This document shows, piece after piece, positions 28,255-37,900 of a DNA stretch of 64,000 nt. Location of the stretch: the NCBI RefSeq assembly GCF_004365355.1, contig NZ_SODP01000001.1, positions 2,425,473 through 2,489,472 on the forward strand, given 5' to 3'. This DNA comes from Kribbella pratensis (GTDB lineage: Bacteria; Actinomycetota; Actinomycetes; Propionibacteriales; Kribbellaceae). A program made the translations under genes and the position numbers. Below the pieces are notes generated by a model, which saw only the letters and a program-made list of their open reading frames with translations, was not told where the DNA came from and searched no databases. Within the stretch, counting starts at the first letter, position 1. The number at the start of each line of letters is the position of its first letter.

Positions 28255-28270
28255 ATGACAGGACTGTCAT
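28255..28270. promoter_or_regulatory. ATGAC-N6-GTCAT operator copy at the flavocytochrome promoter
   Basis: ATGACAGGACTGTCAT, a 16-bp near-perfect palindrome of the type found three times at 40.2-40.3 kb. It lies 79 bp upstream of the flavocytochrome gene and 186 bp before the response regulator gene. Confidence 0.65.
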
Positions 28271-28321
28271 CCAGCTCCCCGCTCATTACGGTACGGACCG
28301 GTCCACCGGGACGGCTCTGAC

Positions 28322-28350
28322 CTCTTCCGTCCAGATCCCGGACGGAAGAG
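28322..28350. repeat. 11-bp inverted repeat between divergent genes
   Basis: Arm CTCTTCCGTCC at 28322-28332, loop AGATCCC, exact complement at 28340-28350. It lies between two divergent promoters, so it is not a conventional terminator. A second regulator's operator or an mRNA leader hairpin for the two-component operon are the options. Confidence 0.55.
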
Positions 28351-28456
28351 AATAACGCTGGGTCATGGATCGGTGGGGTCCCGAGCCGGACGCTGTGGGG
28401 TGCAGCGCCGGACATTCCGTGCCCCGGGGCAGGCCGTACGGCCTCGAGGGGGTTCG

Positions 28457-29131
28457 ATGAGCAGGATTCTCGTTGTCGACGACGAACCCGACCTGCTCGG
28501 GTTCGTCCGCAGTGCGCTGGAGGCCGAGGGCTTCCACGTGACCACGGCCACCGACGGGACCGACGGTCTCCGGCTGGCCCTCACGACCAAGCCCGATCTG
28601 GTCATCCTGGACCTGTTGATGCCGGGCCTGGACGGTCAAGCCGTGCTGACCGCGTTGCTGACGCATGACCGATCCACCCGGATCCTCGTGCTGTCCGCGA
28701 CCGAGGACCGGCAGGTGCGGGTCGGCTGCCTCGAGCAGGGCGCGGTCGACTTCCTGGCCAAGCCGTTCGTGGTCCGGGAGCTGATTGCCCGGGTCCGCTC
28801 GCGACTCCTGTCACCGGTCGCCGGCGGACTGCAGTGGCTGCCGGAGGTACTACGGGTCGGCGAGATCGCGCTGGACACGCGGACCCGTCGCCTGCAGGTC
28901 GGCGAGCGGACCGCTGAGCTGCCGCAGCGCGAGTTCCTGCTGCTGCAGCACCTGATGCGCAATCCGGACACCGTGTGCTCGCGGCAGGAGTTGCTGTCCG
29001 AGGTGTGGGGTTACGACTTCGATCCCTCGACCAACCTGGTCGATGTCTGCATCGGGCGGCTCCGCTCGAAGCTTCGCAGCGACGCCATCCGGACGGTACG
29101 CAATGTCGGCTATCAGCTACAGACGGCCTGA
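28457..29131 (+). CDS. OmpR-family response regulator of the copper oxidase locus
   Basis: A 224-residue regulator: acidic pair D8-D9, phospho-acceptor Asp52 (LVILDLLMPG), Lys102 (FLAKPF), then a winged helix (LPQREFLLLQHLMRNP, then NLVDVCIGRLRSKL). The ATG at 28457 follows GAGGGGG. The kinase gene starts inside its 3' end (29-bp overlap). It stands beside the flavocytochrome gene and converges on the oxidase operon. It is the obvious candidate to bind the 11-bp-phased GTCAT array at 40.2 kb and the single copy at 28255, though the global PhoP cannot be excluded. Confidence 0.92.
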   Translation: MSRILVVDDEPDLLGFVRSALEAEGFHVTTATDGTDGLRLALTTKPDLVILDLLMPGLDGQAVLTALLTHDRSTRILVLSATEDRQVRVGCLEQGAVDFLAKPFVVRELIARVRSRLLSPVAGGLQWLPEVLRVGEIALDTRTRRLQVGERTAELPQREFLLLQHLMRNPDTVCSRQELLSEVWGYDFDPSTNLVDVCIGRLRSKLRSDAIRTVRNVGYQLQTA

Positions 29132-30185
29132 CGAGGAAGTCAGAAGCCTGCCGGGCGACCTGCGGCTCAACCGCAGGTGGATCACCGACGGGCTGCTGGC
29201 GGTCTTCATGTCCGCCATGCTGGTGCTGATGATCAGCCTCCCCGGCGAGGAGACGATCCCGTACCACTTCCTGTTCCTCAGCCTCACCATCGTCTACGGC
29301 TTCCGGGTCTGGCCGATGTGGCCGACGATCCTCGTCGCGCTGGCCGTCACCGGCACGACCGGGTGGGTCCTTGGCGACCGGGTCGTCAGCGGGGTGATCG
29401 ACAACGCCGAGCTCGCCGAGGTGCCGTTGATGCCGGCGCTGTTCGTCGCGATGGTGTGGCACGCCCGTCGCCGGGCCGAGGCGCAGCGGCAGGTCGAGCG
29501 GATGGCGGACCAGCGCCGAGCCAGCCTGGAACGTGAGCGCGAGTTCCTCCGCGACACGTCGCACGCCATCCGGACGCCGATCACGATCGCTCGTGGCCAT
29601 CTCGAACTGGCGGGTGATGCCGCGGTGGTGAACGGCGTACGGCTGCACGTCGACGTGGCACTGCGACAGCTGGACCGGATGTCGGCGCTCTCCAACCGGC
29701 TCCTCGCACTGGCACGCCTCGACGCCGGTGAGGAGCTGAACCGCCGGCCGACCGATGTGGCCGCGCTGGTCGCCGAGCTCGGGCGGAACTGGACGGCGAA
29801 CACCGACCGGGTGTGGCTGGTCGGCTGCGGACCGACCGGTCAGGTGCGGATCGATCCCGACTGGATCGAGCTCGCCCTCGACGCGATCGTCGAGAACGCG
29901 GTGCATTTCACCGCGTCCGGCGACACGATCCGGATCGGCTGTACGTCGGCGCCGGGGCTCATCTCGATCACGGTCGACGACTCGGGTCCCGGGATCGACC
30001 CGGAAGATCTGCCGTATGTGTTCGACCGGTTCTGGCATCGCCGCCCGGAGCACGGGCCGATGGGCAGCGGTCTCGGCCTGCCGATGGCGCGGGCTATCGC
30101 CGAAGCGCACGGCGGCGCCCTGACAGCCGCCACCGGTCCGGACGGCGGCGCGTCGATCGTCCTGAGCATCCCGCGCAGCCGGTGA
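29103..30185 (+). CDS. Sensor histidine kinase of the copper oxidase locus
   Basis: A 360-residue membrane kinase. Three or four closely spaced helices (about residues 29-120) with very short loops suggest that it senses within or near the membrane. A coiled linker (AEAQRQVERMADQRRASLERE) leads to the H-box RDTSHAIRTP with His154. The Glu or Asp normally following the His is Ala here, which may lower kinase or phosphatase activity. The N-box (VENAVHF) and G-boxes (DDSGPGIDP; GSGLGLPMA) are intact. It overlaps the regulator gene by 29 bp and ends 3 bp before the convergent oxidase operon. Confidence 0.9.
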   Translation: MSAISYRRPDEEVRSLPGDLRLNRRWITDGLLAVFMSAMLVLMISLPGEETIPYHFLFLSLTIVYGFRVWPMWPTILVALAVTGTTGWVLGDRVVSGVIDNAELAEVPLMPALFVAMVWHARRRAEAQRQVERMADQRRASLEREREFLRDTSHAIRTPITIARGHLELAGDAAVVNGVRLHVDVALRQLDRMSALSNRLLALARLDAGEELNRRPTDVAALVAELGRNWTANTDRVWLVGCGPTGQVRIDPDWIELALDAIVENAVHFTASGDTIRIGCTSAPGLISITVDDSGPGIDPEDLPYVFDRFWHRRPEHGPMGSGLGLPMARAIAEAHGGALTAATGPDGGASIVLSIPRSR

Positions 30186-30188
30186 TCG

Positions 30189-30671
30189 TCACCGTACGAC
30201 GACGTGCTCGACCTGCGCCTTGCCGAGCAACACGGTGACCTTCGACCCACGCCGGATCCAGTTCCCAGGGTTCTCGAAGACCAGGTAGTAGGTCTCCCCC
30301 GCCGTGTACTTGCCGGTGTGCGCGTGACTCATCAGCAGGTCACGCACCACCAGACCGCTGCTCTCGTCGATCACGGCCGGCGGAGTCGTGGCATCGTGCA
30401 GACTGTTCGCGCGGTTCGGATCCAGAACCTGGAACCTCAGGTCCAGCAGGCCGCCGCCTCCGGTCAGCGCGACCTGCGTGATGCGTACGCCGCTGCGCTC
30501 GGCGAGTCCGTCCGCGTCCACCGCCGTACGCCCCCAGGCGATCGCCGCTACCGGCGCGGCCGCGGGTTGGTTCTTGTGTGCGTTGTGGGCGCTGTACAAG
30601 AACCAGACCGCCATCGCGCCGGCGACGAGTGCCACGCCCGTCAGCAGGCCGAGAACCTTTCGCATCGTCAT
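30189..30671 (-). CDS. Membrane-anchored extracytoplasmic protein, last gene of oxidase operon
   Basis: A 160-residue protein of unknown function. One N-terminal helix (VLGLLTGVALVAGAMAVWFL, residues 6-25) anchors a ~130-residue outside domain rich in beta strands (GVRITQVALTGGGGLLDLRF; GETYYLVFENPGNWIRRGSKV). SHAHTGKY has two histidines that could bind a metal. Its ATG overlaps the upstream stop by 4 bp, so it is coupled to the cupredoxin-like gene. It may be a tether or copper-delivery subunit for the secreted oxidases. Confidence 0.72.
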   Translation of the reverse strand: MTMRKVLGLLTGVALVAGAMAVWFLYSAHNAHKNQPAAAPVAAIAWGRTAVDADGLAERSGVRITQVALTGGGGLLDLRFQVLDPNRANSLHDATTPPAVIDESSGLVVRDLLMSHAHTGKYTAGETYYLVFENPGNWIRRGSKVTVLLGKAQVEHVVVR

Positions 30672-31621
30672 GAGTGGATGAAGACCAGCATGCCGTTGCC
30701 GATCGGCGACGTACCCGTCTGCGGACCGCTGGTCACGTGGAGTTGACGGTTGAACAGTGCGAAGCCGTGCGTGCTGGGCGGAGTCCCGGTCGGTACGACG
30801 ACGATCGCGTCCTCGGTCGCACCGGCCGGGATCGTCTCGGTGCTCGCAGAGATCTGGTTCGTCAGCACGCCTGCGTCCCGGGCGACGACCTGCTCATGAG
30901 CGCCGAGCAACGTCATCGAGGTGTTGTCATAACCCGCATTCAGATACCTCAACAGCACGCGTTGACCAGTAGCCGCCGTGATCGCCGGGACATCCGGGTA
31001 GGACCTGCCGTTGATCAACCAGTACGTCGCCCGGTAGTTGTGCAGGTCGTACGTCTCGGGCGCCGCGTTGAAGGCAGGATCGATCGCGGTCAGCACCAGC
31101 ACGGATTCCACGTCGTACGCCGTTGTCGCCGAGGCGTAGGCCTGGTTAGGTGTCGTCGTCCGGACCAGCAACGCCCCGGACAGTCCCATGGCCTCCTGAC
31201 GGCCGGCGTCGCCGCCGGACTGGTACAGGTAGGTGCCCGGCTGCGCGGTGAACGTCCGGCTGACCGCTGCTCCGGACGCGGCGTCGGTCGGACCCGGGTT
31301 GAATGCCACTCCGGGGATCTCGAACGACACGGTATGCCCGGCTGGTAAGGCGTTCCGGACCGTGATCGTCACTACGTCGCCCGCCGTCGCGGTCAGCTGC
31401 GGTCCCGGCAGACCTGCCGAGGCCGTGGAACAGTCGCCAGGCGTCGTCGGCGTACCGAATCCCCAGATCGGCACCAGACCGCCGCCAGGGAGCGGTGCCG
31501 TCCCGGGTACGGCGCACAGCTCGATGGCCACCGTCGCCGCGGACGCCGAACTGGTCAGGCCGAACACGGCCAGCGCGAGCACCAGCAGGGCCTGCGCCCC
31601 GCGGTGAACGGATGTACGCAT
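30668..31621 (-). CDS. Secreted multicopper-oxidase-like protein without copper ligands
   Basis: A 317-residue exported protein with two cupredoxin-type domains. The signal peptide ends near SSASA. At the place of the HxH copper loops I read PAGHTVSFEIPG and TYLYQSGGDAGRQEAMG, and at the third site LNAGYDNTSMTLLGAHEQ; the paired histidines and Cys are absent. It is therefore predicted not to hold a type 1 or trinuclear centre and may be a structural subunit. Its N-terminal domain is clearly related to that of the upstream MCO. I start at 31621 (GAGGAGAG site, clean signal peptide); an alternative start at 31654 overlaps the upstream stop as ATGA. Confidence 0.78.
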   Translation of the reverse strand: MRTSVHRGAQALLVLALAVFGLTSSASAATVAIELCAVPGTAPLPGGGLVPIWGFGTPTTPGDCSTASAGLPGPQLTATAGDVVTITVRNALPAGHTVSFEIPGVAFNPGPTDAASGAAVSRTFTAQPGTYLYQSGGDAGRQEAMGLSGALLVRTTTPNQAYASATTAYDVESVLVLTAIDPAFNAAPETYDLHNYRATYWLINGRSYPDVPAITAATGQRVLLRYLNAGYDNTSMTLLGAHEQVVARDAGVLTNQISASTETIPAGATEDAIVVVPTGTPPSTHGFALFNRQLHVTSGPQTGTSPIGNGMLVFIHS

Positions 31622-31650
31622 CGCAGCTCTCCTCTGCCAATCGGGCCCGG

Positions 31651-33627
31651 TCATGGCGCGTCGTACACGATCTTCATCAGGTCACCCCAGGTGGCGAAGG
31701 TGGCCGGGGCGGGTGCGGTGTAGCGCTGGGTGTGGACGAGCACCCGGATCTGGCCGGCATACGAACCGGTGCCGATGTAAGCGCTCGGCGATCCAGGGAC
31801 CGTCCACGTGGAGCTGACGTCCGTCGAGCCGACACCTTGCGGTTGGGTGGGCGGGCCCGTCAACGCGGTCCAGCCTGGCGAAGTCGCCGTACTGCAACCC
31901 AATGACCAGTTGCAGATCTTGACCGTCTGCTGCGGCAGGTTCGTCGTGATCGCCGGGCAGGTCGTGCCGGTGGTGACACCGCAGTTGCGGCCCTCGTAGA
32001 TCACCTTGAGGTTCGTACTTCCGGCGGGTACGCCGCCGAACCCGCCGTACCAGTCCGTCGCCAGCGCGGTGACCACCGCGCCACTGGTGTGACTGGCTGC
32101 GGAGCTGCCGAGCTGGCCGCGTGCGACCGTCCAGGTAGTGGTGCCTTGACCGCCGGTGACCTGCAAGACTTCGTTGTCGATGCGCACGAAGTACGAGCCG
32201 GTGGTGGGGAAACCGGCGGCCGAGGCGACTGTGATGGAGGTCTGTCCGGCTGTCGTCGCGGTCGGACGGGTCGTCGTCCTGGGGTTGATCTGGTAGTACA
32301 CGTCGTCGGATTGACCGAGCGAGGCGACCGACCCGGACTTCAGCGTGCCGCCGAGCAGCGAGGATGTGGTCGGCGAGCCGAAACAACCTCCGGCGGGATC
32401 GACTCGGAGCAAGGTGCCCATGCCGCCGAAGCCCTGGTCGTAGTTGGTGAATTCGTTCAATGCGTGGCTGTGCAGCGGGAAGTACCACTCGCCGCATGCG
32501 TTCTGCGACGTCGTACCGACCGGCAGCGTGCCCTTGTAGCCGAGGTACGGCGAGCCGCTGTACCAGGTGTTGCCGTCCTTGAAGAACACGTTGCGGTAGT
32601 TGGGCTGCGCGACCGGCAGCGGGTTCGCGGTCGGACTCCAGTTGTCGGCGTCGTCCCAGCGCAGCAGGAAGTCCTCCGTCTGGCCCGCCCCGATCGTCTC
32701 GCCGAAGTGCTCGGTCGACGCGACCAGCCGGCCGTCCTGGGCGATCTGCTTGGTGTGGTTGCCGTGCGGGTGGAACGGGTGGTTCACCGCACCGACGTTG
32801 ATCATCCGGATCAACGCCGGCCGATTGTCCGCGGCGGTGTTCGGCTGGAGCCGGACCAAGGCGCCGTACGGCTGGTTCGGCAGCAGGGCGGATCCGTTGT
32901 CCTGGATCGTGTCGGGGAATTCGCGGCCGTTGATCGCGAAGTACCTGTTCCGCAGCGCGTTGACGTCGTACGTCGCGCCGACCTCGACCGCGTGGTGCAG
33001 GTCGGAGTCGATGTCGCTGAGCAGCAACAGGTACTCGCGGGCAGGCGCGAACTGGGTCGACGCATCGCCGTACGCGTAGTCGTCGCCGAGGGCCGGCCGG
33101 ACGATCAGCGCGCCGGCCAGGCCCATCTCGACCTGCTTGGCGATGTCCGATCCGCTCTCGTACAGGTACGTTCCGGGCTGTCCGGCCGTGAAGGTGTAGC
33201 TGACGTCACCGCCCGGCGCCGCCTCGGTGGTCAGCAGGCCGGGGCTTCCGCCGCTGGCCGCGACCGTCGCGTCCTGGCCCGGGAACAGAATGGATGTTGC
33301 CTCAGGCAAATTGTTGTGCAGGGTGACCACCACGGTCTGGCCCTGGGTCGCGCACAGTACCGGCCCCGGGCTCTGGAAGTGACCGCCGGCCGGTGAGTAG
33401 CTCCACATGAAGACGCTGTTGCCGTCCGGCGTGTCGATCGTGCCGGCGGATGCGACCAGGTCGAAGGTCCGCGTCGTACCGGACACTGTTCCGGTCGAAC
33501 AGATCATGCCGGTCGGCGGCACTGCCTCCGACTGGGCGCTCGCGTCCAGCGACGCGAGCGGTACGAGTGCGCCGGCAGCGAGCGCCAGACCGGCCAGCGA
33601 CCGGCGGATCCGTTGCGATGTGCTCAT
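31651..33627 (-). CDS. Secreted multicopper oxidase-like subunit B (trinuclear-site half)
   Basis: A 658-residue exported protein; signal peptide residues 1-32 (LAGLALAAGALVPLASLDASA). Domain 1 has lost the usual ligands (SILFPGQD; TYLYESGSD). Domain 2 carries H283-x2-H286-x-H288 in NHPFHPHGNH and H386-x-H388 in WYFPLHSHALNE. In laccases the latter is HCH; here the Cys is Ser, so a type 1 copper is not expected although trinuclear-site histidines are present. These are the ligands subunit A lacks. After about residue 420 comes a ~230-residue beta-rich tail (TTRPTATTAGQTSITVASAA). AGGAGG five bases before 33627 fixes the start. It lies 13 bp after subunit A. Confidence 0.84.
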   Translation of the reverse strand: MSTSQRIRRSLAGLALAAGALVPLASLDASAQSEAVPPTGMICSTGTVSGTTRTFDLVASAGTIDTPDGNSVFMWSYSPAGGHFQSPGPVLCATQGQTVVVTLHNNLPEATSILFPGQDATVAASGGSPGLLTTEAAPGGDVSYTFTAGQPGTYLYESGSDIAKQVEMGLAGALIVRPALGDDYAYGDASTQFAPAREYLLLLSDIDSDLHHAVEVGATYDVNALRNRYFAINGREFPDTIQDNGSALLPNQPYGALVRLQPNTAADNRPALIRMINVGAVNHPFHPHGNHTKQIAQDGRLVASTEHFGETIGAGQTEDFLLRWDDADNWSPTANPLPVAQPNYRNVFFKDGNTWYSGSPYLGYKGTLPVGTTSQNACGEWYFPLHSHALNEFTNYDQGFGGMGTLLRVDPAGGCFGSPTTSSLLGGTLKSGSVASLGQSDDVYYQINPRTTTRPTATTAGQTSITVASAAGFPTTGSYFVRIDNEVLQVTGGQGTTTWTVARGQLGSSAASHTSGAVVTALATDWYGGFGGVPAGSTNLKVIYEGRNCGVTTGTTCPAITTNLPQQTVKICNWSLGCSTATSPGWTALTGPPTQPQGVGSTDVSSTWTVPGSPSAYIGTGSYAGQIRVLVHTQRYTAPAPATFATWGDLMKIVYDAP

Positions 33628-33640
33628 CGTCGCCTCCTGC

Positions 33641-34912
33641 TCAGACATAGGTCTGACTCACGACGGTCTGCGCCGGCAACGGGTTCTGGTACACCCGTAC
33701 CTCGGTCATCATTCCGCTCGGGCCGGGAGCACCGAGGCTGGACAACCTGCGCCAGTCCCGGTTCTTGAAGTAGTAGACGTTGTAGTTGCCGCGGCCATCG
33801 GTCCCGGACGGCCGGAGCGCCGAGTACGCCGGTGCGTCGAACAGGACGTCACGCGCCTCGCCAGGTCCGATGTAGAGCGTGTTCGTCCAGTACGCCGTCG
33901 TACGCAACAGCGACGCATCCTGGCCGATGACATGCATCGGGATCCCGGGCAGCTGCATCGCGTGCTGCTGGTAGCCCAGGTTCGCCAGACGCAACAGGAC
34001 GCGGTCGCCGGGGTTGACCTGGACCAGCGCCGAGTTCGGCAGGCTGTAGTCGGGGGCGCCGTCGTAGTTCGGGTTGGGCGTCGCGATCCGCAACGCGGCC
34101 GGCAGCGACGGGTCGTCGTTCGGCAGCGTCGTCTGCGGGTAGCAACGGCCGTTCAGTACGAACCACTCCGGGTCGTAGTCGGTCGGGATCGACTCCTGGA
34201 TGTCCCGGTCGCCGTCGTGGAACTCCGCCCAGAACTCGTTCAACAGGATCGCGAAGTGCCGGTGGTAGCCGGTCGACCCGTCGCCGTCGTTGTACGCGAA
34301 CCGGGAGAACCCGCCGAGCGTCGTACCGTCCTGCAGCGGACGGACGAAGACGATGCCGGTCATCCCCATCTGCACGTGCTCGACGTCCTCGAAGTGACAG
34401 TGGTACATGTACGTGCCCTCGCGGTGCGGGCGGTAGAAGTAGGTCAGCTGCTTACCGATCGGCACCGCGACCGACACCTCGGGTACGCCGTCGTTGAGCG
34501 GCGACGGGATGTCGAAGCCGTGCCAGTGCACGGTGTGCGAGTCGACCAGGTCGGGTCGCTGGACCAGGCCGAGGTTCGTCAAGGTGATCTTGATGTCGTC
34601 GTTCTGCTTCACGTCCAGCGTCGGCGCGCTGGTCCTTGCATGCCCCTTGTACTGCGTGACGAGCTGATCGACCGTCGCCGTCGGGCTGACCGGGATGAAC
34701 CCGAAGATGTAGAGCGGGTCGTCCTCCCGGCCCGGCACGGTGACGTAGCCGTCCGTGGCAGCGAGGGCCAGCGTCGTGGTGGCCGCGACGGCAGCGCCGG
34801 TCCCGCGGACCAGGCCGGCGCCGACGCCGCCGACGGCGAGGGCGCCCAGCGCGCCCAGGCCGGTGGCCTTCAGGAAGTCCCGGCGTCCGACGCCGGCCGG
34901 CTGCGAGTTCAT
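33641..34912 (-). CDS. Tat-exported multicopper oxidase subunit A (type 1 half)
   Basis: A 423-residue protein. A twin-arginine signal, GRRDFLKATG, at residues 9-18 implies folded, cofactor-loaded export. Domain 1 holds H129-W-H131-G (type 2/type 3 ligands) and H171-C172-H173 with H179 and M182/M184 (HCHFEDVEHVQMGM), which supplies a type 1 copper and two type 3 ligands. In domain 2 the HPxHxH and final HxH loops are missing (QQHAMQLPGIPMHVIGQD). A full trinuclear site thus needs partners: another copy or subunit B. Start ATG 34912 overlaps the giant protein's stop by 4 bp (ATGA). The substrate (phenol, Mn, Fe or Cu) is unknown. Confidence 0.87.
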   Translation of the reverse strand: MNSQPAGVGRRDFLKATGLGALGALAVGGVGAGLVRGTGAAVAATTTLALAATDGYVTVPGREDDPLYIFGFIPVSPTATVDQLVTQYKGHARTSAPTLDVKQNDDIKITLTNLGLVQRPDLVDSHTVHWHGFDIPSPLNDGVPEVSVAVPIGKQLTYFYRPHREGTYMYHCHFEDVEHVQMGMTGIVFVRPLQDGTTLGGFSRFAYNDGDGSTGYHRHFAILLNEFWAEFHDGDRDIQESIPTDYDPEWFVLNGRCYPQTTLPNDDPSLPAALRIATPNPNYDGAPDYSLPNSALVQVNPGDRVLLRLANLGYQQHAMQLPGIPMHVIGQDASLLRTTAYWTNTLYIGPGEARDVLFDAPAYSALRPSGTDGRGNYNVYYFKNRDWRRLSSLGAPGPSGMMTEVRVYQNPLPAQTVVSQTYV

Positions 34913-37900
34913 CGCGAGCTCCCGAGGGTGGTGGGTAGTGGTGATGCGAGGATCACCGGGACGCCTGGCAGCTCGTCCGCGCCGAGGTCCCACGGAGTGA
35001 GGAGCCGGAGCGTACGCAGCTGCGGACGGTACTGGCCGTCGTAGTCACCCAGGCCGCCCAGCGCCGGTGTCAGCGTCGGCGCCTGGACCGCGGTCGCGGC
35101 GCACGGGCTCAGCGCTGTCAGCGGAGTCGGAGAGGCGGTGTTCGAGCAGCGGACACCGCGGTCCACGACCGGGCTGGTGGTCTGCAGGTGGTAGTTCCCG
35201 GTCAGACCCACCGGCGGATCCGCGCCGGTGATCGTGACCGCTGCCGTCTGCGGATCGGCCCGCGAACCCGACACCGTCAGCTCGAGCGTGAACGGGGTGA
35301 CGAACGCGGGGTCGGAGCCCACGATGTTGCCCTGGGCACCTGGTACCGCGTGCTGGACCCCGTTCGGGCCGAGGATCTGGCCGTTGCTGAGATCGGAGTA
35401 CCGGGGGACGAACGTGTCGGCGTTGTTCGTCGTACCGTGCACCTCGAAGTCGATGACGCCCTGGTTCACGAGCGCCGCGCCCGGGCCGAAGCTGTCCAGG
35501 GTGAAGGCGGTGTTGTTCCAGAAGATGTCGTTGAACTGGGCCACCGGCCGGGAGAAGTCCGGCCTGGTCGAGGCAGTCGGGTACTGCGCGACGTACCGCG
35601 GATCGCTCTGCCAGAGCGGATCGTTGCCCTCGGCAGCGAGCCCGGCCGAGTGCGGTACGCCGATCGCCGAGTTCTCCGACGATGCCGTGGACACGTTGTT
35701 GGCGATGGTGTTGTTGATGATGCGCACGTTCGACGAGTCGTCGAGCATCATCGCGCCGCCGATGTCCGCCGAGCCGTTGTCGACGATCTGGTTGTCGCGG
35801 ACGCTGACCGCGGCGTTCAGCGCGTCGAGCACGAACAGACCGCCGCCGTCGTCACCGGAGTAGTTGCTCTGGATCAGGTTCCGGTCCAGCGACACCGCGC
35901 CGGTGCCGTCGCCGAGCGATCCACCGGCGACCGGCAGTTCGGACTCGAGCGCGACGCCCGCGCCGGAGTCGACGGAGTCGTTGTAGTAGATCTGGTTGTC
36001 GTGGATGTTCCCGTTCGGGCTCAACCCGATGTGGGAGACGCCCGCGCCGTAGTTGACGCTGAAGTTCGAGCAGACGATGTTGCCGGTCACCTCGTAGTTG
36101 TTCGAGCCGTAGAAGATTCCGAGCCCACCGGCCTGGGTGAGGCCGCCGTTGCCGAGCAGGCGGTTGTTCGCGACCTTCACCTGGTAGTTGTGGCTGGCGT
36201 GGTCGTACGGCTGCCCGATCCCGATGCCACCGGCAACGACGCCGGCGTTGTTCTCCAGGACGTTGTTGGTCAGCTGCTCGTTGTTGATCGACGCCTGCAA
36301 CTGGATGCCGCCGGCACCTTCACCCGAGCCGCCGGTCATCAGCGCGACCCCGTCCACGCGGGACCGGTTGAACTCGGCCTGGTTCACCGCGGTCGTCGTC
36401 CCGGTCAGGTCGTACGCCGTCGCGGTCTGGGCTACCACGGTGACGTCGGCGCCCCGGAGTATCGGGTGTGCAGAGTCGACGTACGGACCGTGCGCCGCGA
36501 TCGTGGCGTCGTACGCCGTCGCGTTCTGCTGGAAGTAGCGGCCGTCGACCACGGAACCGAGGACGTGGAACCGCGGGTCCTCCGGGTCACGGGCCTGCGC
36601 CTCGTGGGCGCCGATGATGCCGCCGGGGCCGACGCCTTGGATCTTCAGCGGCTTCCAGACCAGCACGTTCTCGTTGTACGTGCCGGGCTTCAGCACCAGC
36701 AGGCTGCGAGCAGGGGCGGCGTCGATAGCCGTCTGCAATTCGTGGCCGGCGAGTGTCGGGGCGGCGACGTTCACGACGTTCGGGTTGTAGTTGATGCCTC
36801 CGGACGAGCCGGTGACGTGGACGGTGATGCCGTTGACGGTCGGCACTCCCCCATTGGCGTCGGAGGTGATCAGCGTCAGCTCCTTGGGGCCGGGCCGGAA
36901 GGTCGCGCTGAACGCGGGCATCCGGATCTGCACCCGATCGGGCACGCCAGTGGTCCCCGACGTCCCTGGGGTCCAGCTGACGATGCCGCCGTTGGCACGG
37001 GTCAGCGTCACGGAGGTGCCGGTCCGGTCATCGGTCAGCGTGGCGCGGACGCCGGATGCGCCGGTCGCACCACCTTGGGCGCCGATGAAGTCTGCCTGGA
37101 TGGTCATCACCTGTCCGGCCGTCCGGACCGGGGTGTCCACCTGCAGCAACTCGGGTCGCGCCGGTACGGCGGGATCCTCGCAGCCGGTGCCCGAGATCGG
37201 GTCCAGCGGCAGGTCGAGCTGGGTGCTCAAGCCGGGCCAGGCCTCGGCCGGAGTCGTTGCCGTCAGCAAATTCGGGTTGTAGCCGGCGTTCGGGGCGGCC
37301 TTCGAGCCGGGGTCGTCGACCTTGACCAGGTACATCCCGGGACACGGACCTTGCGGGATCGGGCAGTTCAGCGTCTCCGTCGACGGGACCAGAGCCTCGA
37401 ACGAGCCGTCCGGGCTGGTCGTCACGGTGGTCAGCAACCGCCAGTTGTTCGCGTCGTACGGCAGGTTCACGTTGCCGCCGGGGCCCGCGGTGTCGACGCG
37501 GGCGTAGATCCCGACCGGGATGTTGCCGATCGGCCGCGGTTCGCCGTACCAGGGCGAGTTCGGGTCGCGCTCGAAGTAGATGTCGTTGAACACCTGGCCG
37601 ACCAGCCGGCCGGGCTCGGCGACGTCACCGGTCCGCGTGTCGGCCGCGTCCACGCCGTTGGGGTCGGTGCGGAAGTTCGTCATCAGGTTGAAGTCGGCGT
37701 TGGCGTTCTGGCTGTTCTGCAGCACGACCAGCTTCTTGTCGCACAGTGGCGCGTGCGCTCCGGTGACCGGGAAGTAGTTGCTGCGCGTGGTCAGCGTGGA
37801 CTTGTCGATCACGTGGTCGTCGCCGACGCACGGTGGCGGTGGGATGGCCGGGACGAAGTTGTTGCCGAGATCAACGTTCACGTCCTCCTCGCGGACCGGC

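Noticed and set aside
28322..28350. Rho-independent terminator
   Set aside because: It lies between divergent genes and has no T run.
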